Positions 53,483-62,642 of a DNA stretch of 64,000 nt are shown here, piece by piece; within the stretch, counting starts at the first letter, position 1, and the number at the start of each line of letters is the position of its first letter. A program made the position numbers and the translations under genes. Origin of the DNA: Immersiella caudata (lineage: Eukaryota > Ascomycota > Sordariomycetes > Sordariales > Lasiosphaeriaceae); contig JAULSU010000002.1 in NCBI GenBank assembly GCA_030512335.1, forward strand, positions 1 through 64,000, given 5' to 3'. The notes below the pieces were generated by a model. The model saw nothing but the letters and a program-made list of their open reading frames with translations, was not told the origin of the DNA and did not search any database.

Positions 53483-55615
53483 CTACCAAGAAAAGGCATC
53501 AACCTCCAACTCCCATTCCGCCTTGGCAACCTTGGCCCTCGACGCAACTTGTGCTCTCACCTCGTCGCACAACGAGCCCGGCCCACACACCACAACTCCG
53601 ATTCTACCCCAGCCCGTCTCCTCCTCCTCATCCAGCAGCTCGGTGACATTGACGCGACTCCCGATCCGAACGTCCTTTTCCAATCCAGCCAACGCTGGCT
53701 CCAAATCGGCGGCAAGACCCCGCGACGTCTCCCGCAGGCCCCAAACCAATTTGACGTTGCTGTGTCTGGCGATGAACGGCAACACGCCCGTGACTCCGAT
53801 GCCACCGGCGATCAAAATCAGCCTGTCGGTCTTAAGAAGGCCACCCGTGTGGTTGCTAGGATACGGCCCATCCAACAGTGTCAGGAGGGACTGATGGCTG
53901 TTGAGCAGACTGGTCAGGCCCGCCGACTTCTTGACATAGAGCGTAACTCCGGCGCCAACATCTCCGCCTTCCAGTCTCGAAGATCTGCTCGACACAGCGC
54001 CCGACTTCTCCATGTCAGGGCTCTCCCCTTGCGACGATCCACTCTCGGCCGTCTTCTTCGGCCTCAGCAACGCCGTCGGCACAACCGAAAACGGATGGTT
54101 CTCCCACGGCCGCCACGGGCTCAACGTCGGGAAGTACGCATACGTGTGCTTCCCGGGCTCCGCAGTCCACCTCACACCCGGCACATCAACCCTCACAAGC
54201 CCCTCCGCAACCTCCGTCACAGTCGCCCTGCGCATGCCGTTCTTGACCACCCTCCCCACCCTCATCGCCCTGTCAAAGAACCAAACCGCGCACGCCGCAT
54301 AAATCCACATCTCATACCCCCACTTCCGCTCAAACAAAAACTCCACATGATACCAACACCCAGCAATAACAAATACCGCCAACAGAACATGGCCAATCAA
54401 GAAAGCCTCATAACTCCACCTCCTCACAACCAACACACTCCCCACCAACATCGCACACGCCGCTACCGTCGCGACAATGCCCCAAATCCAATACTCCTTC
54501 AACAATTCCTCCTCATAAACGCCCTTATCCATATACAGCAACAGCTCAATCACCGAGTGCAAAATACACTGCAGCACAAACAACCTCGCCACCCACCGAT
54601 GCAACAGCATATACGTCGAGTGACTCCAATCCGACAACCACAGCAGGATATTATTCCTCCCCGCCAGAAGAACCGTCAACGGAAGAAGTGCATACCCTAG
54701 CACTCCCGTCCGCGCAGAGACATATCCCATCATTTCCTGCCAGGGGGAGGAAAACCAAGCGTTGGGTTGCACCGATTGGTATCCCCCTGCGGCAAAGGCG
54801 ATGTTGAGAGCCAGAAACATGAGGATGTAGAGGGTGTGGCCGATGGTGGGGGCGTTTCCGAGGAGGTACGGGAGGGGCTGGACTTGGTATTTGCCGACGA
54901 GGGAGGGGAGGAGGTAGGGGGTTATTTTGGCGGAGAGGGTGCTGCCGAGGGGAAGGCGGGAAAGGATGGTGAGGATGATGGGGGTTGCGAAGCCGACGAC
55001 GAGGAGGACGATGCTAAGGGCCGGGGGGTTAGTACCGTGGAGATGGAAAGGAGGGGATGGAAGGGGAGGTGAGGAAAGGGGAGGGATGGGGGCATACCCG
55101 TAGCGCGAGTGTGTTGTTTCGGCGATCTCGAAGAACTCGCGGGTCACCTTGTTCGATTCCCACGACTCGTGGTTGGCGATCGCGGTAAAGTTGAGCATCT
55201 CTTCTTCGCCAACCTCTCGAGTGGGAGGCTCTCTGACTTGGGCCAGCGCCTCTGCAAAGGTCCACTTCGGCGCGACGGTCTTGCTACCGGTGGATTGCTC
55301 GGCCCAGTATTTCTCTTTCTTCCATGCCGGGACAGACTCCTCGCACATGGTGTCGATGCAATACGCGAGAGTGGTCAGCCAGGGTGTATCGCCTGCACGA
55401 CACTCTGGGCTGGTCGGGCCACCGCCGCCGTGGCTGTGGCCCGAGGAGACGTGGTCGTGGTCGGAGCATTCGAGCATGTATCCTGACAGGGCGTCGCTGC
55501 ATCCGAAGGCGCAGGACGGGTCGTACATGGTGATGCCATAGCCGATGAAGCCCGCTGCGGGCGATGGGAGGAGGGCAAGTAGCCCCAGGGTGAGCTGCTG
55601 CGTCGTCGACCTCAT
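53483..55615 (-). CDS. Ferric reductase-type transmembrane flavocytochrome (FRE family), two exons
   Basis: ATG 55615 is preferred to an upstream TTG. Exons 55615-55098 and 55013-53483 (84-nt in-frame intron, GTATGC...CTTAG) give 682 residues. A signal peptide (LTLGLLALLPSPAAG) precedes a Cys-rich luminal/extracellular region with a His-rich stretch (CSDHDHVSSGHSHGGGG). The ferric-reductase transmembrane domain has HRWVARLFVLQCILHS, and FLIGHVLLAVFVIAGCWYH for haem-ligating histidines. The FAD site is WENHPFSVVP, NADPH motifs are ILIAGGIGVTGVLPF and VVVCGPGSLCDEV, and the C-terminus is aromatic (FSW). It should transfer electrons from NADPH across the plasma membrane to Fe(III) or Cu(II). Confidence 0.93.
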   Translation of the reverse strand: MRSTTQQLTLGLLALLPSPAAGFIGYGITMYDPSCAFGCSDALSGYMLECSDHDHVSSGHSHGGGGPTSPECRAGDTPWLTTLAYCIDTMCEESVPAWKKEKYWAEQSTGSKTVAPKWTFAEALAQVREPPTREVGEEEMLNFTAIANHESWESNKVTREFFEIAETTHSRYGYAPIPPLSSPPLPSPPFHLHGTNPPALSIVLLVVGFATPIILTILSRLPLGSTLSAKITPYLLPSLVGKYQVQPLPYLLGNAPTIGHTLYILMFLALNIAFAAGGYQSVQPNAWFSSPWQEMMGYVSARTGVLGYALLPLTVLLAGRNNILLWLSDWSHSTYMLLHRWVARLFVLQCILHSVIELLLYMDKGVYEEELLKEYWIWGIVATVAACAMLVGSVLVVRRWSYEAFLIGHVLLAVFVIAGCWYHVEFLFERKWGYEMWIYAACAVWFFDRAMRVGRVVKNGMRRATVTEVAEGLVRVDVPGVRWTAEPGKHTYAYFPTLSPWRPWENHPFSVVPTALLRPKKTAESGSSQGESPDMEKSGAVSSRSSRLEGGDVGAGVTLYVKKSAGLTSLLNSHQSLLTLLDGPYPSNHTGGLLKTDRLILIAGGIGVTGVLPFIARHSNVKLVWGLRETSRGLAADLEPALAGLEKDVRIGSRVNVTELLDEEEETGWGRIGVVVCGPGSLCDEVRAQVASRAKVAKAEWELEVDAFSW

Positions 55616-56064
55616 TTTGGCGACCAAAGCTGGAAGCGATGTTGAAGAAACACGTCGCGAGGTCTCGCCCCCAGGTCGGGGCTACCTCGACATATTCCCC
55701 ATCTTATACCACCCAATCCCACTACCACTCCCCCCCTGCCAATACCACTCCCGACAAATGTTACATCCCACTCCGCTACCAATTTACCAAATCCATCAAA
55801 GAAGAAAACTCCCTCCGCTGTCACCACATCCCACTGCATATTAAATTCTTTTTTGCGTCGTTTTGATTGGTCCAACCGCACGTCCCGCATGCGCGATGCC
55901 AAGGGTGCTGGTATAAACTTGCTCAAACAAACTTGCTCAATTGCCTTAGCGCTACGCCATTTTGCCAAGACGGACCCGAAGCGAAGGGGTCGTTCCGTCG
56001 ATGGGAGTCTGGACTAGGGCAAGTGCCGGGGTGCGGGGGCCTATCGGGGGGAAGCATTTGGAAA
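55616..56064. other. Promoter side of the ferric reductase gene
   Basis: A TATAAG on minus near 55700 lies about 90 nt before the ATG. No other gene was found. Confidence 0.4.
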
Positions 56065-56872
56065 TTATGCAGACGGAGTACGAGATTGAGTTAGGGCTGG
56101 GTTTGGATGGTGCAGTTTACTTGCAGGAAGTCTGGGGTGAACGCGGGTTTGCGCTGGTCCGCTCGTGGCGGCTGGGTCGCTTAACTGGGTGGCTCGTATG
56201 GGAGTGAGGTGGGTCTGGAACTTTCCTGCGAGAGCGGGATGCATGTCACGAGTGTGATGGGTTGGACGTCGTATTTGGGTCAGGGGCATGGCATTCGATT
56301 GTTCTCGTTGTCTGCCTCTGAGTCCCGCCCCCGTTTGTCCTACGCCTAGTCCTTCTTGGCATCGCTTCAAGGCCAGTCCCCTTTCCTTCCTCCCCACGCC
56401 ATCTTCTTTTGTCTCCCTCGAACATGCATCACCTGGATGGTTCGACCTGACACCCCAATCCTGATAGTTGACAAACTCCCAAGTACCCGAGACAACACCG
56501 CTCGCCAGCGGCGCAAGGGACTCGAAAGCAGCGGTGCTGAGATCGGTGTCGTTACCGCTGCAGGAGGGACAACGGTCGGTGACGGTGACATTAATGCTCT
56601 TGTCGTTGTAAGAGGCACGGACTGTCTTGCAGAAGGGGGTGTTGTGGATGCCGTTGCCGTCGGGGGTATGGGGGTCGAAGACCTGGTAGCCAAGGGCCAC
56701 CGTGTATTCGTTTGAAGAGTGTGACGTGCCGCAGGCGCCGAGACCAATGCCAGGGCTGTGGTGGGTGAAACTGCCCGGGATAGTATGGGAGGTAGTGGGG
56801 CTGGTAAGAGGGGCCGCGAAAGTGGTGGCCGAGAAAAGCACAGTGACAAGAAGTTGAAATGGAAAACATCAT
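56065..56872 (-). pseudogene. RlpA-like double-psi beta-barrel secreted protein with broken start and lost stop
   Basis: The barrel domain is clear: GLGACGTSHSSNEYTVALGY, then TPFCKTVRASYNDKSINVTV and TDRCPSCSGNDTDLSTAAFE, ending ASGVVSGTWEFV. These match small fungal DPBB (expansin/RlpA-like) proteins of about 120 residues. A signal-peptide-like FQLLVTVLFSATTFAAP precedes it in frame, but the ATG pair at 56872/56869 is one base out of frame; a T run just after ATG holds one base too many. After WEFV the frame carries on about 130 residues of non-family sequence to 56065, so the normal stop also seems lost. Either a dying gene or one indel error plus an alternative 3' end. The ancestor would be a secreted wall-associated protein. 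Confidence 0.65.
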
Positions 56873-57776
56873 GGCTGCGATATGTTGACAAGGATTTTGA
56901 AGTCGATGTTTGCTGATATCGGTGCTTGGTGTTGCAATAGGGTTGCTTCGATGAAATAGACGCTGGATAATGGGTCTGTTGTACCAAGTTGACTGAGTGG
57001 CTGGTCAAGGAGAGGAAGGCTGTGTGGGGAGGAGAAACTTAAGGGAGGTTTGATGGTCAAAGGAGATAGCTCAATATAACTCACACTGCGATTTGGATAC
57101 GTCTCGGCGTCCAAGAACCTCCCAAACTGCGAGATCTGGCTGCTGGATCTCGTCGGCGTCAGGTGAAGGTCTGTCGGTGTCGTCCCAAGAACGGAGAACC
57201 ATCATGAGCAGCGGGTGATCCGTTTCACCATGCTCAAGTGAGAGCTCGAAGGCCATCAGAGCATTTCCCCCACTCCTCCTGGTCAGGTGTTGTTTTCTGT
57301 CCATATCAAGTGGACGCATAATTGTTTCGTCGCTAGAATTGCGAACCGACGTGCTTGAAAGGTGTTGCAGTTGGCTGCCTCAAACGGTGAACCCCAACCC
57401 GCGCCAACCAGCATCTTAGAATTTTTATTGAGCCGATGTCAGATACTGGCGCGCGAAAATCGGGAGAGCCTACATTGAGCAGAGGTGTGACTAGACTTCT
57501 CAGGTGCTTTTCCTTGCGTCGTGACTTGACCGAACGTTGTGAGGCACCCTAGTTCAAACTCTCTTCAGAACTCTAATGATACCACCTGGGCAGATAGCAG
57601 ACCAAGTTTTTGTCTCACGGCAAAGGCTCCCCAAAGAACTCTCCCGATTACCGAGGCTCTAATTTAATTGTAACTATCGGAGGCTGTTCCGATAGGTAGC
57701 TAGCGTGGACGCAAGTATCATTCTATTTCAGTGACCTGGGTATCGTACACTAACACCATCCCGGTATCCAGAAATA
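56873..57776. other. Intergenic region
   Basis: About 900 bases with only short motif-free frames, partly AT-rich near 57660. Confidence 0.4.
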
Positions 57777-59445
57777 CTAGACTCCACCATTCTCTTCACT
57801 CTCTCGGCTGGCACCGTTCCCTTCGGAGGTCTCCCCTTCATCCTCAACATCAACATATGCTCCCTTAATCCCACCAACAAGAAACGCGGCTCCGACCAAG
57901 ATGACTCCGGCCACAAGATACGGCAACCCAACCCAGCGCCCACCCCAACTCATCCCGATCTTGAACAGATACGAATAAAAAGGAGCGGCCGACATCAGAG
58001 CAACGGCTTCAACGAAACCAATCGACGAATACAGCAACCCGATGTCCTTGCCGCCAGCCAGGGACGTCATCAACCCCCGAATCATGAAGGTATACCCCAC
58101 GCCCAGACTGTAGATAACAAGTGCCACAGAAACCACCGGAATAGTCTCTGCAACAGCCATGAGAAGACACCCCAGCGCAGTCAACAATGCAGATCCCTGA
58201 GCCAGGCGAAGGTCCTTCGCGCGGGAGCTCCAACCGTGTGCGAGCAGGAAGTGCGAGAGATACGGAAGGATAATGGTGAGAACGACAAGAATGGCGATGA
58301 GGCTTACCGTGTCCATGAGATCGGCCTCGGCAAACGTCAAGTGGTATCTCTTGCTGATGTACAGCTGTTGAATAGCCGCCGTAGCGCCCTTCCCGAGAAT
58401 CTCGAAGGTCAGTGAGAGCAAGAGGAAGCCAACGAGCCTTTGCTCCCAGAAAAGCCAGCGGATAACGCGGAACGTGTGGACTGAGACGGCTTTGGCTCTG
58501 TCAAGCAGAGGAAGCCTCTCTGTCTCGGTTAGAGGTACCGGGTCAACCTTGGCGGCAGCCGTCTTGTCCAGCGTTTCGGGCATGCAAAACACGACGACAG
58601 TTGCGCCAGCGCAAAGGGACAGACCTGCGGTCCAGGCGAACCACGTCCCGACCTGCATGGCGAGATAGGTGATGGGGTGTGACACGAGAGAACCCCCCAT
58701 GAGAACGGCGCCAATGTAGAAGAACATAGCAGTCCGCTGCTCGTCCGTCGAGACATCCGCAATCGCCGTGTACATCATCGACGTGAACACCATGGGGCCA
58801 CCACCAATCACTCCCGCCAAGTTGCCCAGCCATACGAATCGCAGGTCCATCGCGCCGTCCATCAAACCTAGCAGTCATGGTCAGCTTCCCCCCAAACCTC
58901 CAAGTACATTCACCCTTCAATCGGGAAAACTCACAAACAAAAAATATCCAACAAGTATTAATCGTAACCCCCAACAGCGACAACCCCAACACCACCACCC
59001 GCCCATACCGATCCGCCACCGCCCCAAACGGCACTGCCAGCACCAGCCCCGGCAGTAACGCAAACACCGAATACCACCCCATCAACATCGTAATCTCACT
59101 CATAATCTCGTCATCCTTACACGGGTCGTCTTCGAATGCCACTCCTGGCAGAGGGAAAGCTGGTCCGTGGACGCGCCGACAGATGATATCTTCGAGGTCT
59201 TGAAGGACGGCGGTTGTAGCGAGGGTACCGCATAAAGCGAGGGCGATGGAGAGGACGGAGAGGAGGGTGATTACGGCGATGCGCCGGGATGGTGGGATGG
59301 GGGCAGTTGCGGGGGGGAGAGAGTGGGATTCGGGGATGTGGGATTGGAGGGGGTTGATGTCGTCGTCACTTTGGGGGTGGTTGTTGGCGTGACCATTGGA
59401 GCCCAAAAGGGGTGCGCGCTCATCGGGTTCGTGGGTTCGTGTCAT
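57777..59445 (-). CDS. MFS transporter (SLC46/folate-like architecture), two exons
   Basis: The first exon frame contains ATG at 59589 and 59445; the latter is preferred because THEPDERAPLLGSNG is the usual start of this group, with its acidic dileucine-like ERAPLL. Exons 59445-58935 and 58867-57777 (67-nt intron with GTGAGT and CTGCTAG) give 533 residues. TM1 is IAVITLLSVLSIALALCG. A luminal loop with CRRVHG and DDPCKDDE precedes TM2 and motif A in VPFGAVADRYGRVVVLGLS. Further helices include LAGVIGGGPMVFTSMMYTAI and LVGFLLLSLTFEILGKGA. The C-terminus is acidic and hydrophilic. A proton-coupled uptake or efflux role is likely; substrate unknown. Confidence 0.9.
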
Positions 59446-59960
59446 TGTGGGCGTTGGGTTTGTTTTATCAGAATGTATTTCCCCGTCCTCGTCGTTGTTG
59501 AAGAGCGGGGTGATGAGGAGTTGAAGTTGGCGATGTCGCAGGATGGGGATTAATGAACGGGCGTTCAAGATCTTCCTTGTTTTGTACATTTGAGGAACAT
59601 GCGGGGCCTTTACCGTTACACCAGGGCTTTCGATTCGGCGGGTAAAGACAGAACCGTCGCATGTGGTTGGTGATTAAGCGGCTGTGCCGCACCAACAAAG
59701 GAGCATCGCTGCACCGTTGCACTGGGGACACGAGGCATGATCGACGGAATTTGGCAGGCAGGGATTCGATTCCAACCCAAAAAGGAAACTCGCTGGCAGG
59801 GAGAATTTGTGGCGCATTTCACGTTGAGCCCCTGACTGCGCGATTCGCATCGAGGGGGCGTTTGTGTCGACATTCGTTTCCTTAGGGGGCTAAGGGAAAC
59901 GTGTCAAGTGGCCTGAACAGGTTCGAATTGCTAGACTGATCATGTAAACTGTCTACCAAA
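59446..59960. other. Intergenic region
   Basis: Promoter of the MFS gene; a further in-frame ATG at 59589 is possible as an alternative start. No other gene. Confidence 0.4.
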
Positions 59961-61125
59961 CTAAAGCGGCCATGAGCCAAAGGCAATATCCTCCTGTAAC
60001 GACCGAAACTGCTGCTGACTTCCATTCCCGCCCTTCCAGATGGGCCAATCCGCAGGATTCATGTTCTTACCCACACTCTTCATCGCACTACCGACCGGAT
60101 TTACGCGTACGCGATCGCGTTGAAGCCTACAGCTACCATGACTCTCGTCATTTCGTCGCGGAGGCGGCTTCATGTTTTTGAGGCTGCGGCCGCGTTCCTC
60201 TACCTCTCGGAGGCGAAGTTGGAGCTTCTCTTGTTCGCACCGTTGTTTGCATTATACTGTGCACAGGTGTTCTTCGAAGCGGGGAAGGGTGGTTGTCCCC
60301 ATGCCGTGAAAAGGGGGGAGAACGGGGTTCGAGTTGGTCCATGGAGCGGGAGGGTAGGAGGCTGCGGATTCTGAGGCGCCTTGAAAGGTGTCGTAGCTGG
60401 CCGGGATGTAGCCAAGAGCGCTTGCTGGAGGTGGGTGGGTGAAATCAGGCTTCTGTGTCGGCATGGGTGCAAAGGAGTCCGGCTGGCCTGTCGCAAGGGG
60501 CTGAAAAGGGGCGCCGGAGTCCTGCAAGGGAAATCCGGGTTTTCTCGCCGGGCTCTTGCTGTTCAGGGGAAGGAGTCTCTGGGCCTTGCGATGGCCGTCG
60601 AAGGAAACAAGCTGATCAAGCGTCATGTTCATCCGCTGGGTCTCCAAGACGGTGGCGCGGACCTTGGCATCAGCCGCTTCTCGTTCCTCGCGCAAGGCGC
60701 GAAGGAGGCTGACGTCTCTTTCGCAGATAGCGTCATCCATGCTTGATTTGAGGTAAGCCACGTCTTGTTGGGATTTCTCCTTCGCTTCGAGCATCTTCTT
60801 TGGACGAATTGGCCCGCCTCGGCGGCATTCAATGTCTTGCCCTCCACAGCCAGTTCATGCTGTATGGTAAGCACGGGTCGTGATGGGGCGTTACAGACAA
60901 GGGCTCGAACAATCTCGATGGCGGAGTCCCGTGTCCCAGTGTGTGACGTCATGGTGCTCTTTCCTTTCAATAGGTTGGTCCAGAACGTATGCCGGAGTTC
61001 GGACTCTCGTTGGGTGGCGGTTTCAACATTGAGGCTATCCCACATGTTCATGGCGAGGACCACGCTGTCGGAGTTGGAAGGACCACGCAGTCTCTGCAGT
61101 ATCTCTAGGTTCTTGACAGCACACC
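59961..61125 (-). pseudogene. Truncated AIG1-type P-loop GTPase gene relic A
   Basis: On minus the homology begins abruptly at about 61125 with AVKNLEILQRLRGPSNSDSV, then VLAMNMWDSLN and REGSEL/FW-like ESELRHTFWTNLLKGKSTM, IVRALVCNAP and ELAVEGKTLNAAEAGQFVQ, the part following the G4-like T.W motif of fungal AIG1-type GTPases. A frame change near 60790 leads to MLEAKEKSQQDVAYLKSSMD, a coiled coil, and a Pro-rich region; TAA at 60252 interrupts, and the same frame then continues with EQEKLQLRLREVEERGRSLK to 59961. The P-loop and switch regions are missing altogether. Confidence 0.7.
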
Positions 61126-62008
61126 CGGTTTCGATGATACAAGCCGATCAGAGGCACTCGCCCTGGGAAACATCGCCGACTGGCTCAATAGGTCCTTCAA
61201 AGCAGGCATTGAGATCTCCGGAATCATCTACTTGCACCGCATCACCGACAACAGAGTCGGCGGCTCAGCAGCCAAAAACCTCATCATCTTCAAGAAACTT
61301 CTCAGGCAGGCGAGATACTCGTGTGTCATCATTGCGACAACTCACTGGGATGCCGCACTTCAGCGGTTGGTGGGCGCCGAGAACGTGAGCTTCGAGAGAA
61401 CACTCGCTTCTGGAAGGAACTCATTCTCGGGGGAAGCCAAGTCTGTCGTCAAGATAACCGTATTATCTCAACCACGGCAATTATCTATCACATCCTCAGC
61501 AAGCAAAAGAAGGTGACGTTGAAGATTCAGGTGGAGACGGTCAGCGGCGCGTCTCTTGGAGATACTGAAGCCGGCCGCGAGGTGAACTCTGAGCTTAGAG
61601 AGCTTGAAGGGAAGCACAAAAAGGACCTAGAGGTCCCTCGGGAGGACATAGCAAAGCACTGCATGAAAAGGATGAAGATAGTCGGGTTTTGCTGGAAGAG
61701 ATGAGGGTTGAGCTCACAGCCGAGATGAAGAGGGTCGACGAGGACAAGACAAAGCTGCAGATGGACATGCATGAGCTTCGGCGCCAGAGAGCTGAGGAGA
61801 TGGCCAGGGAAAAGAAAGAAGCCCACAAACGTGAGGGTGAACATCAAAGGGCTCAAGAAGTGTAGCTTCAGAAAGTGGAGAATGAGATGATGAGAGCGCA
61901 CGAGCAGGAATTGGCTCATCAGAGGGCCATGGCTGATGGCAATGTCAAGCTGCAGATGCGAACTTGCCGAGAACAAGCACCAAAGAGGCGCTATCAAGGC
62001 GAGATTTA
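61110..62008 (+). pseudogene. Truncated AIG1-type P-loop GTPase gene relic B
   Basis: On plus the homology starts at about 61113 with DSTPGFDDTSRSEALALG, the DxxPG G3 motif of the family, then ISGIIYLHRITDNRVGGSAA and KNLIIFKKLLRQA, VIIATTHWD (G4-like). A frame change near 61375 gives RERELRENTRFWKELILGGS and KQKKVTLKIQVET, then a coiled coil; another change near 61660 gives LLEEMRVELTAEMKRVDEDK, and TAG at about 61863 is followed by LQKVENEMMRAHEQELAHQR. The P-loop (G1) is missing upstream. At least three lesions. Relatives with an intact G domain are common in fungi and of unknown role. Confidence 0.75.
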
Positions 62009-62225
62009 GGGAGCAAGAATTTGAGCGGGAGGCGGCAGAGTGGCGGCGCAGGGCAGACGAGAACAGCGGTGGCGGTGGATGTCGCGTCATGTTACTTACT
62101 CCAAGGTAAACCTTTCTACATATATCACCCCTGAAGAGCCTTCCAACCAGCACATTGTCCCTCTTGGCATCACCTGCTCCAATTCGCAGTCACCCTCAAC
62201 CATAACCTTCCCTTCCCCCTTGACC
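62009..62225. other. Short intergenic interval
   Basis: 3' flanks of relic B and of the secreted-protein gene on minus. Confidence 0.35.
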
Positions 62226-62642
62226 CTAGATTTCCCACTGCATCAGAGTCAGCACACATCTGCCTCTGAAATTAGGCTTAACTCGCCTATCATTCTCACA
62301 GCTCCAATTCTGATACACAAGCAACTCTCCCACATTCTGATCATACGAAAACCAAGTGTCCGTATCGTCGTCTTCGCCAGTGCCCCCCTCCACCCAGATG
62401 CATTGGCCGTCCGGGAACGGTCCTCTGCGGAAGCAGAGGGCTCCATATCCGGTCAAGGTGTTGAAAATCCGGAAGATCACAGCGCCGCCATCAGGAAGGG
62501 TGAAGTCGGTGGACCAATCCGACACGGTCCAGAGAGGTGTGTCCTCGACAGAAAAGAGACAAGTTGGAAGGGATTCGGAGGAGGCGACGAAACGGAGAAG
62601 CAGCAGAGCAAAGAAGAAATGACGAAAAAAGGTGTGCGCCAT
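62226..62642 (-). CDS. Small secreted protein, unknown
   Basis: A single exon of 138 residues from ATG 62642. Signal peptide MAHTFFRHFFFALLLLRFVA is followed by LPTCLFSVEDTPLWTVSDWS, FNTLTGYGALCFRRGPFPDG, then CIWVEGGTGEDDDTDTWFS and NDRRVKPNFRGRCVLTLMQ. Five mature cysteines are visible. The alternation of aromatic and beta-favouring residues suggests a small beta-sandwich. The exact family is not recognised. Extracellular, effector-like in size. Confidence 0.7.
   Translation of the reverse strand: MAHTFFRHFFFALLLLRFVASSESLPTCLFSVEDTPLWTVSDWSTDFTLPDGGAVIFRIFNTLTGYGALCFRRGPFPDGQCIWVEGGTGEDDDTDTWFSYDQNVGELLVYQNWSCENDRRVKPNFRGRCVLTLMQWEI

Noticed and set aside
53342..54700. Plus-strand frame of 452 codons
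   Set aside because: Arg/His/Pro-rich antisense shadow of the ferric reductase gene.
59755..59785. tRNA T-arm-like phrase (ATTCGATTCCAA)
   Set aside because: No acceptor, D or anticodon stem can be built around it.
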